Positions 16,669 through 25,461 of a stretch of 64,000 nucleotides of DNA are shown here, piece after piece. The stretch covers positions 310,001 to 374,000 of the forward strand of contig CAVTTH010000004.1 of the NCBI GenBank assembly GCA_963737545.1. Reading direction: 5' to 3'. Numbering within the stretch: the first letter of the stretch is position 1; each line of letters begins with the position of its first letter. Source of the DNA: CAVTTH01 sp963737545. Its GTDB lineage: Bacteria; Verrucomicrobiota; Verrucomicrobiia; Chthoniobacterales; UBA10450. The notes under the pieces are model-generated. The model was not told the DNA's origin. It was given only the letters and a program-made list of their open reading frames with translations, and did no database searches. Both the position numbers and the translations under genes were made by a program.

Positions 16669-18201
16669 ATGCGAAAATTTATTGCCTACGCCGTCGGAAT
16701 TTTGATCCCGCTCGCGACGATTGAGCTGGCGAACATCGCTCTCGGCGGCTCCGACAATCGCGAATCGCGTTCGGGAGTTCCGCGTTTCACCCTCAACGAC
16801 GCAATTCTGACTGCGCTGCGGCAGAATGCCACCATCCAGGTCGCCCGACAGGAGATCGAACGGACGAAAGGCCTCTATATTCAGATGCGAGCAGCGGCGC
16901 TACCCCAAATCGCCGTCATGGGCACGTTCGAGGATACCGACCCGCATCTGCAGGTGAACCATGGCGGTCCAGACGGTGGGTCTATCTTTGGTGACATCAC
17001 TCAAGTCGAGCAGTCGTATCATGTGAGCATACAGGCAACGCAAGTGCTCTTCGCCGGAGGCCGGATCGTTTCGCAGATTCGGGCCGCTGATTTTACACGC
17101 GACAGCAGCTACTACGCATTTCGGAATGTGATCGACCAGGTGATCGCGACCACGCGCACACAGTTTTATCAGGTTCTCCTGAATCGCGTGCTGATCGATG
17201 TGCAGCAGCAATCGGTTAAGCTGCTCCAGAGCCAGGTTCAGGATCAACAAAATCGATTCGAGGCCGGTACCGTGCCGCGCTTTAACGTTCTACAGGCGCA
17301 AGTCGCGCTGTCGAATCAGGAGCCGCAGTTAATCCTGGCGATAAATAATTATCGCATTTCGCAGCTTCAGCTTGCACAGACGCTCGGGCTGAATTTCGAC
17401 CCGAATCGAGGCGACCAGCCGCCGTTGGAAGCGGTGGGTGAATTGCGGTACCAACCCCGTACCATACCACTCGTTGAGGCGATCAGGTTGGCCAAGGAAC
17501 GAAGACCGTCCCTGAAACAACAGAAAGCCAATGTGCTGAGCAACGCGCAACAGGTGAAAGTAGCGCGCTCTGGATATTTCCCGCAGATCAATGCCACCGG
17601 CGGATCTGAGATAGTCAGTTCGGCGTTCAGCGCTAATCTGAGAGATGTGAGCAGCGGGTACATTTTCGGCGCTACCGGCAACTGGGCTGTTTGGGATTGG
17701 GGGGCCACCTATGGCGCAGTAAAACAAGCGCGCGCCATCCTGGAGCAATCGAAAATCACGCTCGACGACGCGGATCGGCAGGTTGAATTGGAAGTGCAAC
17801 AGCAGTATTCAAATTTGAAGCAAAGCGCGGCAGTTGTTGCCTCGACGGAACAAAGCGTCGCGCAAGCTGAGGAGGCTCTGCGTCTGGCGAGTGCGCGATT
17901 GGACGCGGGCGCGGGAACCCAGTTGGAAGTCCTGAACTCCCGCACCGAACTGACGGCGGCCCAATCAGTCCGGGCGCAGGCACTTTACAGTTATAACGCC
18001 GCTCTCGCGGAATTCGATCGTGTCACTGCAACCGAGGTCACTTATGCGAACGAGCTCGACGAACCGAAGACACGGCAGAAGTTGAGAACAGAGGCTGTGC
18101 CGACGCCGGCTCCGAAACCGACACCTCTGGAATTAAATCACGCAGGAATCCGAAAACCTGTCGGATCTACGCGTTCTTCTCGTCCGGATTCGAGCAAGTA
18201 A
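16669..18201 (+). CDS. TolC-family outer-membrane efflux protein
   Basis: 510 residues: signal-like start (Y-A-V-G-I-L-I-P-L-A), then two TolC/OEP repeats of long helices. Each opens with the F-T-L-N-D-A-I-L-T-A-L or I-P-L-V-E-A-I-R-L-A pattern and includes Q-x-L-F-A-G-G-R or A-V-W-D-W-G-A (the strand segments). A proline-rich tail follows. It would form the outer-membrane channel of a type I secretion system or efflux pump. No membrane-fusion protein or inner-membrane pump is adjacent; MarR is directly upstream. The 248-base gap before it holds no feature that I recognise. Confidence 0.88.
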   Translation: MRKFIAYAVGILIPLATIELANIALGGSDNRESRSGVPRFTLNDAILTALRQNATIQVARQEIERTKGLYIQMRAAALPQIAVMGTFEDTDPHLQVNHGGPDGGSIFGDITQVEQSYHVSIQATQVLFAGGRIVSQIRAADFTRDSSYYAFRNVIDQVIATTRTQFYQVLLNRVLIDVQQQSVKLLQSQVQDQQNRFEAGTVPRFNVLQAQVALSNQEPQLILAINNYRISQLQLAQTLGLNFDPNRGDQPPLEAVGELRYQPRTIPLVEAIRLAKERRPSLKQQKANVLSNAQQVKVARSGYFPQINATGGSEIVSSAFSANLRDVSSGYIFGATGNWAVWDWGATYGAVKQARAILEQSKITLDDADRQVELEVQQQYSNLKQSAAVVASTEQSVAQAEEALRLASARLDAGAGTQLEVLNSRTELTAAQSVRAQALYSYNAALAEFDRVTATEVTYANELDEPKTRQKLRTEAVPTPAPKPTPLELNHAGIRKPVGSTRSSRPDSSK

Positions 18202-18243
18202 CCGCGGGTCAGGTTTTGGCTGAACGGTTCTGGGCGCTCGATC

Positions 18244-19863
18244 TTACGGCTCGATCGGCGGTAACACGTTTTCCGTTTCGCCGGTATCGATGCCATGTCG
18301 CAATTTGCTGTGTCGAACGCTGTAGAAGAAGTAAATCAGCAACCCGATACCGAGCCAGATAACAAACCGAATCCAGGTTTCGATCGGCAAGCTAAGCATC
18401 AGAGCGACGCACATCAACACACCAAGCAGCGGGAAAACCGGGACGAATGGTACTCGAAAGGGCCGCGGCCGGTCCGGGTCTTTCTTGCGCAGCATGATCA
18501 CCCCAGCACAAACCAATGCGAAGGCGAAAAGCGTTCCGATGTTCGTCAGGTCGGCTAACGAACCGATATCCGTCAGCATGGCAACGCCACCGACCACGAT
18601 ACCGGTCCAGATGGTCGTGATGTGCGGCGTGCGGAAGCGCGGGTGAATCCGGGCAAAATACCGGGGCAGCAATCCATCACGGGCCATCGCCATGAAGACG
18701 CGCGGTTGGCCGAGCTGAAAAACGAGCAATACCGAGGTCAGCCCGGCCAGCGCTCCCGCACTGATCAGCGCTTGCGCCCAGGGCTTCGCCGCAAAAGCCG
18801 TCGCCACCGCGGCCGAATCGCCAAGATACGCCGTGTACTTCTTCATCCCGGTGAGAACGCCGGACATCAGGACGTAGAGGATTGTGCAGATGATCAGGCT
18901 GGCGATCATGCCGATCGGCAAATCGCGCTTCGGATTTTTCGTTTCCTCAGCCGTGGTCGAGACGGCATCGAATCCGATGAAGGCGAAAAAGACAATTGCG
19001 GCTCCACCCATCACCCCGCCAAAACCGCTCGGCATAAAGGGATGCCAGTTGGTTGGGTTGACCATGAAAGAGCCAAACGCGATCACAAAGACCACCACCG
19101 CGAGCTTGAGAATAACGATGGTCGTGTTCGTAGTCGCGCTCTCGCGAATGCCGTAGACGAGAAGCACGGTGACCGCCATGACGATGAGAAGCGCGGGCAG
19201 GTTGAAGGCGATCGGATGCCCCATGATCATGGGCAGCGCGGTGGAAGAATAATCGCCCAGCGCGGCTCCTCCTTTGGCAATGATCGTCTCGGCCGTGGTG
19301 TGATCGTTCACCAGCCAAAGCGGAAATTTGAGGTGCAACCCGAAAGGCAGATTGCCGAGCAACTGCACGAAATACCCGGACCAGCCGACGGCGACGGCCA
19401 TGTTGCCAACCGCGTATTCCAGAATCAAATCCCAACCAATGATCCAGGCGATGATTTCGCCTAACGTCGCGTAAGAGTAGGTGTAGGCAGAGCCTGAAAC
19501 CGGGATCATTGCGGCCAGTTCGCTGTAACAAAGCGCCGCGAAACCGCAGGCGATGGCCGCGACGACAAAGGAAAGCGCAACCGCCGGGCCTGCAGCGGGC
19601 CGCCCGAAGACGAGATCGGTGTGGTTGATGTACGCGATAATGAAATTGAGGACCGGCGTTTTCACGATCGACTCCCCGACGCGCGCCGACTCGCCGGCAG
19701 CGGCGGTGCCGGCGAGGGCAAAGATTCCAGCGCCAATAATCGCGCCAATGCCGAGACAAGTGAGATCGAAGGCGGTGAGCGAGCGCTTCATCTTGCGCTC
19801 GGGCGCCTCCGATTCACGCATCAAGAGTTCGGGACTTTTGGTCTGGAAGAGTTTGGAAGCCAC
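18244..19863 (-). CDS. Amino-acid permease, APC superfamily (cationic amino acid transporter-like)
   Basis: 539 residues with 12 or more transmembrane helices. The start has L-T-A-F-D-L-T-C-L-G-I-G-A-I-I-G-A-G-I-F, the APC substrate-binding helix 1 with its unwound G-x-G-I-F. Later segments Y-S-E-L-A-A-M-I-P-V-S-G-S-A-Y-T-Y-S and F-F-A-F-I-G-F-D-A-V-S-T-T-A-E-E-T are typical of the CAT/YfnA subfamily. It sits in the inner membrane. It is convergent with the TolC-like gene and isolated from other transport genes. Confidence 0.9.
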   Translation of the reverse strand: MASKLFQTKSPELLMRESEAPERKMKRSLTAFDLTCLGIGAIIGAGIFALAGTAAAGESARVGESIVKTPVLNFIIAYINHTDLVFGRPAAGPAVALSFVVAAIACGFAALCYSELAAMIPVSGSAYTYSYATLGEIIAWIIGWDLILEYAVGNMAVAVGWSGYFVQLLGNLPFGLHLKFPLWLVNDHTTAETIIAKGGAALGDYSSTALPMIMGHPIAFNLPALLIVMAVTVLLVYGIRESATTNTTIVILKLAVVVFVIAFGSFMVNPTNWHPFMPSGFGGVMGGAAIVFFAFIGFDAVSTTAEETKNPKRDLPIGMIASLIICTILYVLMSGVLTGMKKYTAYLGDSAAVATAFAAKPWAQALISAGALAGLTSVLLVFQLGQPRVFMAMARDGLLPRYFARIHPRFRTPHITTIWTGIVVGGVAMLTDIGSLADLTNIGTLFAFALVCAGVIMLRKKDPDRPRPFRVPFVPVFPLLGVLMCVALMLSLPIETWIRFVIWLGIGLLIYFFYSVRHSKLRHGIDTGETENVLPPIEP

Positions 19864-19970
19864 AACTCGTCCGGTATCTCTGTTCGCACCGGCCCGGTCA
19901 ATCTTTTGTTTCCGCTCCGATGTTCACACCATCCGCTCGGACTGGCGCGGCTTAAGCTTCAAAAGTCGTT

Positions 19971-20198
19971 ATGCCCGGTATCAGTTTTGCCAACCTGACA
20001 ATCGCCAATCTGTTTGGCGGCTTGCTCTTTGGATCGATCGGCTTCGTCGCCTTCGTCTATGGAAAACGCTTGAGTCGCTGGTGGCCGATGTTTCTTGGGC
20101 TCGGGCTGATGGTATTCCCTTACTTCATCGAAGGAACATTCCCTTTGTTCGCCATCGGAAGCGTCGGTTCGGCTTTGCTTTTCTTCCTTCGGGATTAA
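19971..20198 (+). CDS. Small two-helix membrane protein
   Basis: 75 residues, almost entirely hydrophobic, with charged turns K-R-L-S-R-W-W and an end in F-F-L-R-D. Two transmembrane helices, the second interrupted by P-Y-F-I-E-G-T-F-P. It begins 107 bases upstream of the divergent permease start and ends 56 bases before the DUF3667 gene, so it may be the first gene of that unit. Function unknown. Confidence 0.65.
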   Translation: MPGISFANLTIANLFGGLLFGSIGFVAFVYGKRLSRWWPMFLGLGLMVFPYFIEGTFPLFAIGSVGSALLFFLRD

Positions 20199-20254
20199 AG
20201 GGCGGCGCGTCTTCCGGATGGACGCCGGACGAGCGGTTTACTACCTTCGCCGCA

Positions 20255-21517
20255 ATGTCCGACGAAACGACCCAAATCATAACGGGCGACACACTCGCCG
20301 CGGCGAGCGAGGAATATCCCGGTACGAGAAAGGGATTGCTCGGTCGGCAAAAACGTCCACGCAAGGGTTCGTTTTGTTTCACCCACTGCGAGAACTGCGA
20401 CACGCCGCTTCGCGGCCTCTATTGCTCAGCCTGCGGACAAGCCGCCATCGACTACCGGCGGTCCTTTCGATACGTCATCGTTGACGTCCTCGATTCCTTC
20501 CTCAATTGGGATTCGAAGTTCATTGCCACGATCGGATGGCTGATCGTGCGTCCGTGGCATTTGACCAACAACTTTTTACGCGGCCGGCGCGTGCGTTACC
20601 TGCATCCACTGCGGCTTTATCTGCTCGCCAGCATCCTCTTTTTCTTTGCCGTGACCTACCTGACGAAGTCGATGCACATGGATTCGCAGCTGCCTCTCTC
20701 ACCTGAAGAGCGCACGAAAATCGAGGAGCAATTGAAGCGCGAGGATTTGTCTCCGAAGAAACGGGCCAGGCTGGAAAAGGAACTGAAGCGAGGGACGTTG
20801 TCGCCCGAAGCCGCCGCCAAAGTGAAAGAGGCGCTGGATCGTGAAGGTCTGCCGCCCGAAGCCCGGGCGGAACTGGAAAAGGCACTGAAGGGTGAAGTTT
20901 TGCCGCCGGAAGCAGCCGCTCAGGTAGACGAAGCGCTGAAAAACAAAGGCCTGCCGCCGATTGCGCGCGCTGAAATCGAGAAGGCATTGAAAAAGGCTCC
21001 GGGCGAGGAGGATGGTCCCGGCCTCAAGTTCGACACGCCGCCGAAAGATCCGGCCGGCAAATGGCTCCAGGCCCGCGCCAAGGAAAAGTTCGGCGAGCAT
21101 GGTACCAACACTCAGCTATTCCTGCGCGCGCTCTTTGGGAACCTTGCCTACATGATGCTCTGCTGCATCCCACTCTTCGCCTTCGTCCTCAAGATCCTCT
21201 ACATCCGCCGCGGTATTTTTTACATCGATCACCTCGTTTACGCGCTCCACATTCACACCTTCGCTTACGTTGGGATCCTGCTGATTGTCGGCGTCACCAT
21301 GGGCTTGAATCGGATTGCTCCCGGCGCACTGGCCGGATGGACCATTGGACTTCTTTGGCTGGCTTTCGCTGTCCAGATTTTCATGTCGATTCGTCGAGTT
21401 TATCGGCAGGGTTGGTTTTTCAGCATCTTCAAATTCTTCATCGGCGGATTCGTTTACCTCATCGTGCTTTGCATCGCGCTTGCCGTTACCTTCGTTATCA
21501 CGTTGGCCCTGCCTTGA
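20255..21517 (+). CDS. DUF3667 family membrane protein with internal tandem repeats
   Basis: 420 residues from ATG 20255. Residues ~47-64 form a zinc ribbon (C-E-N-C then C-S-A-C), followed by the family segment D-F/V-L-D-S-F-L-N-W-D-S-K and one transmembrane helix ending near residue 135. Residues 148-249 are six 17-residue repeats (see the separate entry). Four further helices follow in the C-terminal 150 residues. DUF3667 proteins have no known role; the ribbon suggests a membrane-bound partner or nucleic-acid contact. A longer frame from 19553 only runs antisense through the permease. It probably forms an operon with the lipoprotein gene. Confidence 0.8.
   Translation: MSDETTQIITGDTLAAASEEYPGTRKGLLGRQKRPRKGSFCFTHCENCDTPLRGLYCSACGQAAIDYRRSFRYVIVDVLDSFLNWDSKFIATIGWLIVRPWHLTNNFLRGRRVRYLHPLRLYLLASILFFFAVTYLTKSMHMDSQLPLSPEERTKIEEQLKREDLSPKKRARLEKELKRGTLSPEAAAKVKEALDREGLPPEARAELEKALKGEVLPPEAAAQVDEALKNKGLPPIARAEIEKALKKAPGEEDGPGLKFDTPPKDPAGKWLQARAKEKFGEHGTNTQLFLRALFGNLAYMMLCCIPLFAFVLKILYIRRGIFYIDHLVYALHIHTFAYVGILLIVGVTMGLNRIAPGALAGWTIGLLWLAFAVQIFMSIRRVYRQGWFFSIFKFFIGGFVYLIVLCIALAVTFVITLALP
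20696..21001 (+). repeat. Six tandem 51-base units (17-residue repeats) inside the DUF3667 gene
   Basis: Exactly 306 bases, six units. Each unit encodes a variant of L-S/P-P-E-A-R-A-x-L-E-K-A-L-K-x-x-G. The six openings are LSPEERTKIEEQLK, LSPKKRARLEKELK, LSPEAAAKVKEALD, LPPEARAELEKALK, LPPEAAAQVDEALK and LPPIARAEIEKALK. The pattern predicts short amphipathic helices broken by a proline every 17 residues. Units differ at DNA level, so the array is old. Confidence 0.9.
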
Positions 21518-21558
21518 AGTTGCGTGCGCTAGTGAGCTGCGATAAAGAACGGAGCAAC

Positions 21559-22053
21559 ATGCGTCGCGCCGCCCGAATTCTCCTCTCCATTGAGATTCTC
21601 CTCGGCGCTTTTATCCTGGCCGGTTGCGAGTCGGTTCCTTCTGGAATTCAAGAGTCGCGAGTCGCAATGACGCAGAGCATCCAAAGCGAGCCGCCGGGAA
21701 ATTATTTTATCGGACGCCGGTACTTTAAGCCCGATTACAAAATTTGGGGCTACATTCGTCGTCCGGGCCAACCCTGGACTACGGCACAACTGGTCATGCT
21801 GAATGAGAAGAAGAAGCTGGCTCCTGATCGCGAGCATCTCAATTTCGGCGAGGACAATAATTACGAGTACAAACTTTACGGCTACTTTAGCGGGGAAAAG
21901 GTTTACGAACCGGCCAGCAACACCATCTACCCGGAGTTTGTTCTGGAAAGATACGAACTCATCTCGACGAATCCTCCGCCCATCTTCAAGAGCCAGTTCA
22001 GCGGACGCGCCAACGCCGCCGGCACGCGTTATCAAATTGAAAAACCCGAATAG
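21559..22053 (+). CDS. Putative lipoprotein, unknown function
   Basis: 164 residues from ATG 21559, with GGAG seven bases upstream. The signal ends in the lipobox L-A-G-C (Cys22), so it should be processed by Lsp and anchored in a membrane. The body carries Y-F-I-G-R-R-Y-F-K-P-D-Y-K-I-W-G-Y-I-R-R-P-G-Q-P-W, a pattern I have no name for. It follows DUF3667 by 41 bases and precedes xer by five, so it is part of a short operon. Confidence 0.75.
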   Translation: MRRAARILLSIEILLGAFILAGCESVPSGIQESRVAMTQSIQSEPPGNYFIGRRYFKPDYKIWGYIRRPGQPWTTAQLVMLNEKKKLAPDREHLNFGEDNNYEYKLYGYFSGEKVYEPASNTIYPEFVLERYELISTNPPPIFKSQFSGRANAAGTRYQIEKPE

Positions 22054-22058
22054 CCGCC

Positions 22059-22958
22059 GTGGCTGCGCCTAACTCGCGAGATCCGCTCGTCGAGGAGTTT
22101 TTGCGCTATCTCGAGGTCGAGCGAAACGTCTCATCACGCACGCTCGTCGCCTATCGCCAGGCTCTGGTCGGCTTCCGCGCCCGGGAAAATCCAATCCCGT
22201 GGAAGAAATGTTCGGCGGATCATTTTCGCGATTATCTCTTCGCCGCAATGAAAAAAGGGCAGGCGCGCTCCTACATTCGGCTTCAGTTTTCGGCTTTCCG
22301 CACTTTCTACCGATTTCTGGTCGAACGAAAAAAACTCGCGCGCGATCCCGTGCGCGAGCTGCAACTGCCGAAGGCTGAAAAGAAGTTGCCGCTTGTTCTC
22401 ACCCGGCAGCAGGTGGAAGAACTTCTCGCCGCGCCCTTGCGCGTGCCTAAACATCAGAGCGCACCAATCTGGATGCCGCTCCGCGACGCCGCCATCATGG
22501 AAATGTTTTACAGCAGCGGTTTGCGTTTGAGTGAGCTCGCGTCACTCGACGTCGCCGATCTCGACATCTACACGGAATCAGTTCGCGTTTTCGGGAAGGG
22601 ACGAAAGGAGCGCGTCTGTCCGGTTGGTGCGCCGGCGCTCGAAGCCGTTTCGCGCTATCGGGCGGCGGCGAACGTGCATTCCGGCCCGCTTTTTATCAAT
22701 AAATTGCGCCGTCGAATCTCTGCCCGTTCGATCTGGCTGATTCTCAAGCGTTACCTCCGCCACACCTCGATCCCGATCGCGCTCAGCCCGCATAAACTCC
22801 GGCACAGTTTCGCCACCCATCTGCTTGATAACGGCGCCGATCTTCGCAGCGTGCAGGCGCTACTCGGGCACGCCAGTCTTTCGACCACCCAGATTTATAC
22901 GCACGTCACCGTCGAGCGGTTGAAGAAAGCATACGCGGAAGCACACCCCCGCGCCTAG
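22059..22958 (+). CDS. Tyrosine recombinase, XerC/XerD type
   Basis: 299 residues, GTG start at 22059. The N-terminal SAM-like core-binding domain (L-R-Y-L-E-V-E-R-N-V-S-S-R-T-L) is followed by a catalytic domain with Arg in Y-S-S-G-L-R-L-S-E-L, Lys in G-K-G-R-K-E-R, H-K-L-R-H-S-F-A-T-H-L-L, H in L-G-H-A-S-L-S-T-T and Tyr in T-Q-I-Y-T-H-V. All six catalytic residues are present. Length and organisation match the chromosome-dimer-resolving recombinases rather than phage integrases. Which of XerC or XerD it is cannot be told. Confidence 0.92.
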   Translation: MAAPNSRDPLVEEFLRYLEVERNVSSRTLVAYRQALVGFRARENPIPWKKCSADHFRDYLFAAMKKGQARSYIRLQFSAFRTFYRFLVERKKLARDPVRELQLPKAEKKLPLVLTRQQVEELLAAPLRVPKHQSAPIWMPLRDAAIMEMFYSSGLRLSELASLDVADLDIYTESVRVFGKGRKERVCPVGAPALEAVSRYRAAANVHSGPLFINKLRRRISARSIWLILKRYLRHTSIPIALSPHKLRHSFATHLLDNGADLRSVQALLGHASLSTTQIYTHVTVERLKKAYAEAHPRA

Positions 22959-22983
22959 TTCGTCGCGACCGGCTTCGGACGCC

Positions 22984-25461
22984 TCAGCTCGCGCTCGTCG
23001 CCGGGCTGCCTTGCGGCTCGGTCACGTGAAACGCGAGTTTATCCTCGCTGGCGACCGTGACTTCGACGATGTCGCCCGCCTTCACTGTGCCCTTGAGCAA
23101 TTCTTCCGCGAGCGGGTCCTCGAGATAACGCTCCACTGCACGACGCATCGGACGCGCCCCGTAGGTCGGATCGTACCCTTTGTTTATGACGAACTCATGG
23201 GCCGGCGTATCGAGCACGATCTCGATCTCTTTTACCTTCAGGCGCCGCTTCACCTTATCCACTTCCAGATCAACGATGCGCAGGAGGTCGGCTTTGCTCA
23301 GGGTGTGGAAAACAATGATTTCATCGAGTCGATTCAGAAATTCCGGCTTAAAGACGCGTTTTGTTTCCTCCATGATCTTGTCGCGCATCGCCTCGTAATT
23401 GTGTTCGTCCCGTTGCGCGGCGAATCCCATTGTCGTCTGCCGTTTGATCAGCTCCGCTCCCACGTTCGAAGTCATGATAATGACGGTGTTCCGGAAATCG
23501 ATTTTCCGCCCTAACGAGTCCGTGACCTTGCCATCTTCCAAAATCTGGAGGAGCAAGTGCATCACGTCCGGATGCGCTTTCTCAATTTCATCGAAGAGCA
23601 CGACCGAATAGGGACGACGCCGAACCGCTTCCGAAAGCTGACCGCCCTCCTCGTAACCGACATAACCGGGAGGCGATCCGATTAGCCGCGACGCGGTGAA
23701 TTTCTCCATGTACTCCGACATGTCGATCTGGATGAGCGCATCCGAATCACCGAACATGAATTCGGCGAGAGTGCGCGCGAGAAACGTCTTTCCGACGCCG
23801 GTCGGTCCAAGGAAGACGAACGAGCCGATCGGCCGTCTCGGATCCTTCAAATCCGCCCGCGACCGCCGCAACGCCTTGCTGATCGCAGTGACCGCTTCGT
23901 CCTGGCCAATGACGCGCTGTTTCAATTCCGACTCCATCGCGAGCAGCTTCTGCGTTTCCTTTTGCTCCATCCGCTGAAGTGGAACGCCGGTCACTTTTGA
24001 GATGATGTGCATCATGTCCTCGGCCGTCACGAGCACTTCCTTCTCTTCCCGTTCCTCGCGCCATTTGCTGAGAATGGCCTCGAGTTTTTCCTTTGCCTGT
24101 TTCTCCTTGTCGCGCAGCGCAGCCGCCTTTTCGAAATCCTGCGCTTTAATGGCGGCTTCCTTTTCCACCCGAATTTCTTCGATCTCCTTTTCGATCTCCT
24201 TAACGTCGGGTGGACGAGTCATGGCATTAATGCGAGCACGCGCGCCGGCCTCGTCCATTACATCGATCGCCTTATCGGGCAGAAATCGGCCGGTGATATA
24301 ACGCTCGGAAAGTTTGACTGCGCTTTCGAGCGCTTCGTCCGTCAGTTTCGCCTTATGATGCGCCTCGTACTTCGGACGCAGTCCTTTCAAGATCAAAATT
24401 GTCTCTTCCACATTGGGCGCATCGACTTTGACCGTCTGGAAGCGACGTTCCAGCGCCGCATCTTTTTCGATGTACTTGCGATACTCGTTCAGGGTCGTCG
24501 CCCCAATGCACTGAAGCTCGCCGCGACTCAGCGCCGGCTTGATAATGTTGGAAGCGTCCATCGCGCCTTCGGCCGAACCCGCGCCGACGATGGTGTGCAA
24601 CTCGTCGATGAAAAGAATGACATTTTTCGAGCGACGAATCTCATCCATCACTGCCTTGATCCGCTCCTCGAACTGGCCGCGATATTTCGTGCCCGCAACC
24701 ATCAACGCCAGATCGAGCGTGATGACTTTCTTCTCGCGGAGTAACTCGGGCACGTTGCCGCTGGCAATTTCCTGGGCCAGTCCTTCCGCGATCGCAGTCT
24801 TGCCCACACCCGCTTCGCCGAGGAGAACTGGATTATTTTTTGTGCGCCGGCAGAGCACCTGAATCACGCGCTCGATTTCGTTGTGCCGGCCGATCACCGG
24901 ATCGAGTTCACCCTTTTTCGCCAGATCAGTGAGGTCACGGCCAAACGCGCGCAGCGCCGGGGTCTTAACGTCTTTCTTCGAAGACGGTTCGCCATTGCCC
25001 TCCTGCTCCGAGTCTGGCGGCGTGAAATTCGGATCGAGTTCCTTCAGAATTTCATTGCGTGTCCGTTCGATATCGAGCTCAAGACTTTTCAATACCCGCG
25101 CCGCCACGCCTTCGCCTTCGCGCAACAATCCAAGAAGAATGTGCTCAGTCCCGACATAGGAATGATTGAGGGCCTTTGCTTCCTTGCCCGCAAGTGCGAG
25201 CACTTTTTTCACTCGCGGCGTGTACGGAATATTGCCGACCATCTTCGTTTCCGGACCGGAGCCGACCTGCTTCTCCACTTCCATCCTCACCGTTTCGAGG
25301 TCGAGGCCCATCTTTTGCAAAACGTTGACAGCAACGCCCTGCCCCAACTTGATCAGCCCGAGAAGCAGGTGCTCCGTGCCGACGTAGTTGTGATTAAAGC
25401 GATCCGCTTCTTTGCGAGCCAGCGCGAGGACCTGCTGGGCTCGAGGCGTAAAATTATTCAT
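22984..25461 (-). CDS. clpC: ATP-dependent Clp protease ATPase subunit
   Basis: 825 residues. Two Clp N-terminal repeats (residues ~3-145), AAA domain 1 with Walker A G-E-A-G-V-G-K-T-A-I-A-E-G, and a UVR/middle domain (E-K-E-A-A-I-K-A-Q-D-F-E-K-A-A-A-L-R) that marks ClpC rather than ClpA. AAA domain 2 follows with G-P-T-G-V-G-K-T-F-L-A, and then the D2-small domain. It unfolds substrates for ClpP. Together with McsB it should recognise arginine-phosphorylated proteins. The start overlaps the end of mcsB by eight bases; clpP is not in the window. Confidence 0.96.
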   Translation of the reverse strand: MNNFTPRAQQVLALARKEADRFNHNYVGTEHLLLGLIKLGQGVAVNVLQKMGLDLETVRMEVEKQVGSGPETKMVGNIPYTPRVKKVLALAGKEAKALNHSYVGTEHILLGLLREGEGVAARVLKSLELDIERTRNEILKELDPNFTPPDSEQEGNGEPSSKKDVKTPALRAFGRDLTDLAKKGELDPVIGRHNEIERVIQVLCRRTKNNPVLLGEAGVGKTAIAEGLAQEIASGNVPELLREKKVITLDLALMVAGTKYRGQFEERIKAVMDEIRRSKNVILFIDELHTIVGAGSAEGAMDASNIIKPALSRGELQCIGATTLNEYRKYIEKDAALERRFQTVKVDAPNVEETILILKGLRPKYEAHHKAKLTDEALESAVKLSERYITGRFLPDKAIDVMDEAGARARINAMTRPPDVKEIEKEIEEIRVEKEAAIKAQDFEKAAALRDKEKQAKEKLEAILSKWREEREEKEVLVTAEDMMHIISKVTGVPLQRMEQKETQKLLAMESELKQRVIGQDEAVTAISKALRRSRADLKDPRRPIGSFVFLGPTGVGKTFLARTLAEFMFGDSDALIQIDMSEYMEKFTASRLIGSPPGYVGYEEGGQLSEAVRRRPYSVVLFDEIEKAHPDVMHLLLQILEDGKVTDSLGRKIDFRNTVIIMTSNVGAELIKRQTTMGFAAQRDEHNYEAMRDKIMEETKRVFKPEFLNRLDEIIVFHTLSKADLLRIVDLEVDKVKRRLKVKEIEIVLDTPAHEFVINKGYDPTYGARPMRRAVERYLEDPLAEELLKGTVKAGDIVEVTVASEDKLAFHVTEPQGSPATSAS

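Noticed and set aside
18622..19464. Long plus-strand frames under the APC permease (280 codons) and others under acs (2955-3884), clpC (24007-24744) and purL (35067-36092)
   Set aside because: Each lies opposite a well-supported gene and reads as charged, low-complexity sequence with many Arg/His.
22059..22958. Xer-type recombinase as a phage integrase
   Set aside because: Length, motif set and operon position next to a lipoprotein gene fit a housekeeping XerC/D; no att site or phage gene is near.
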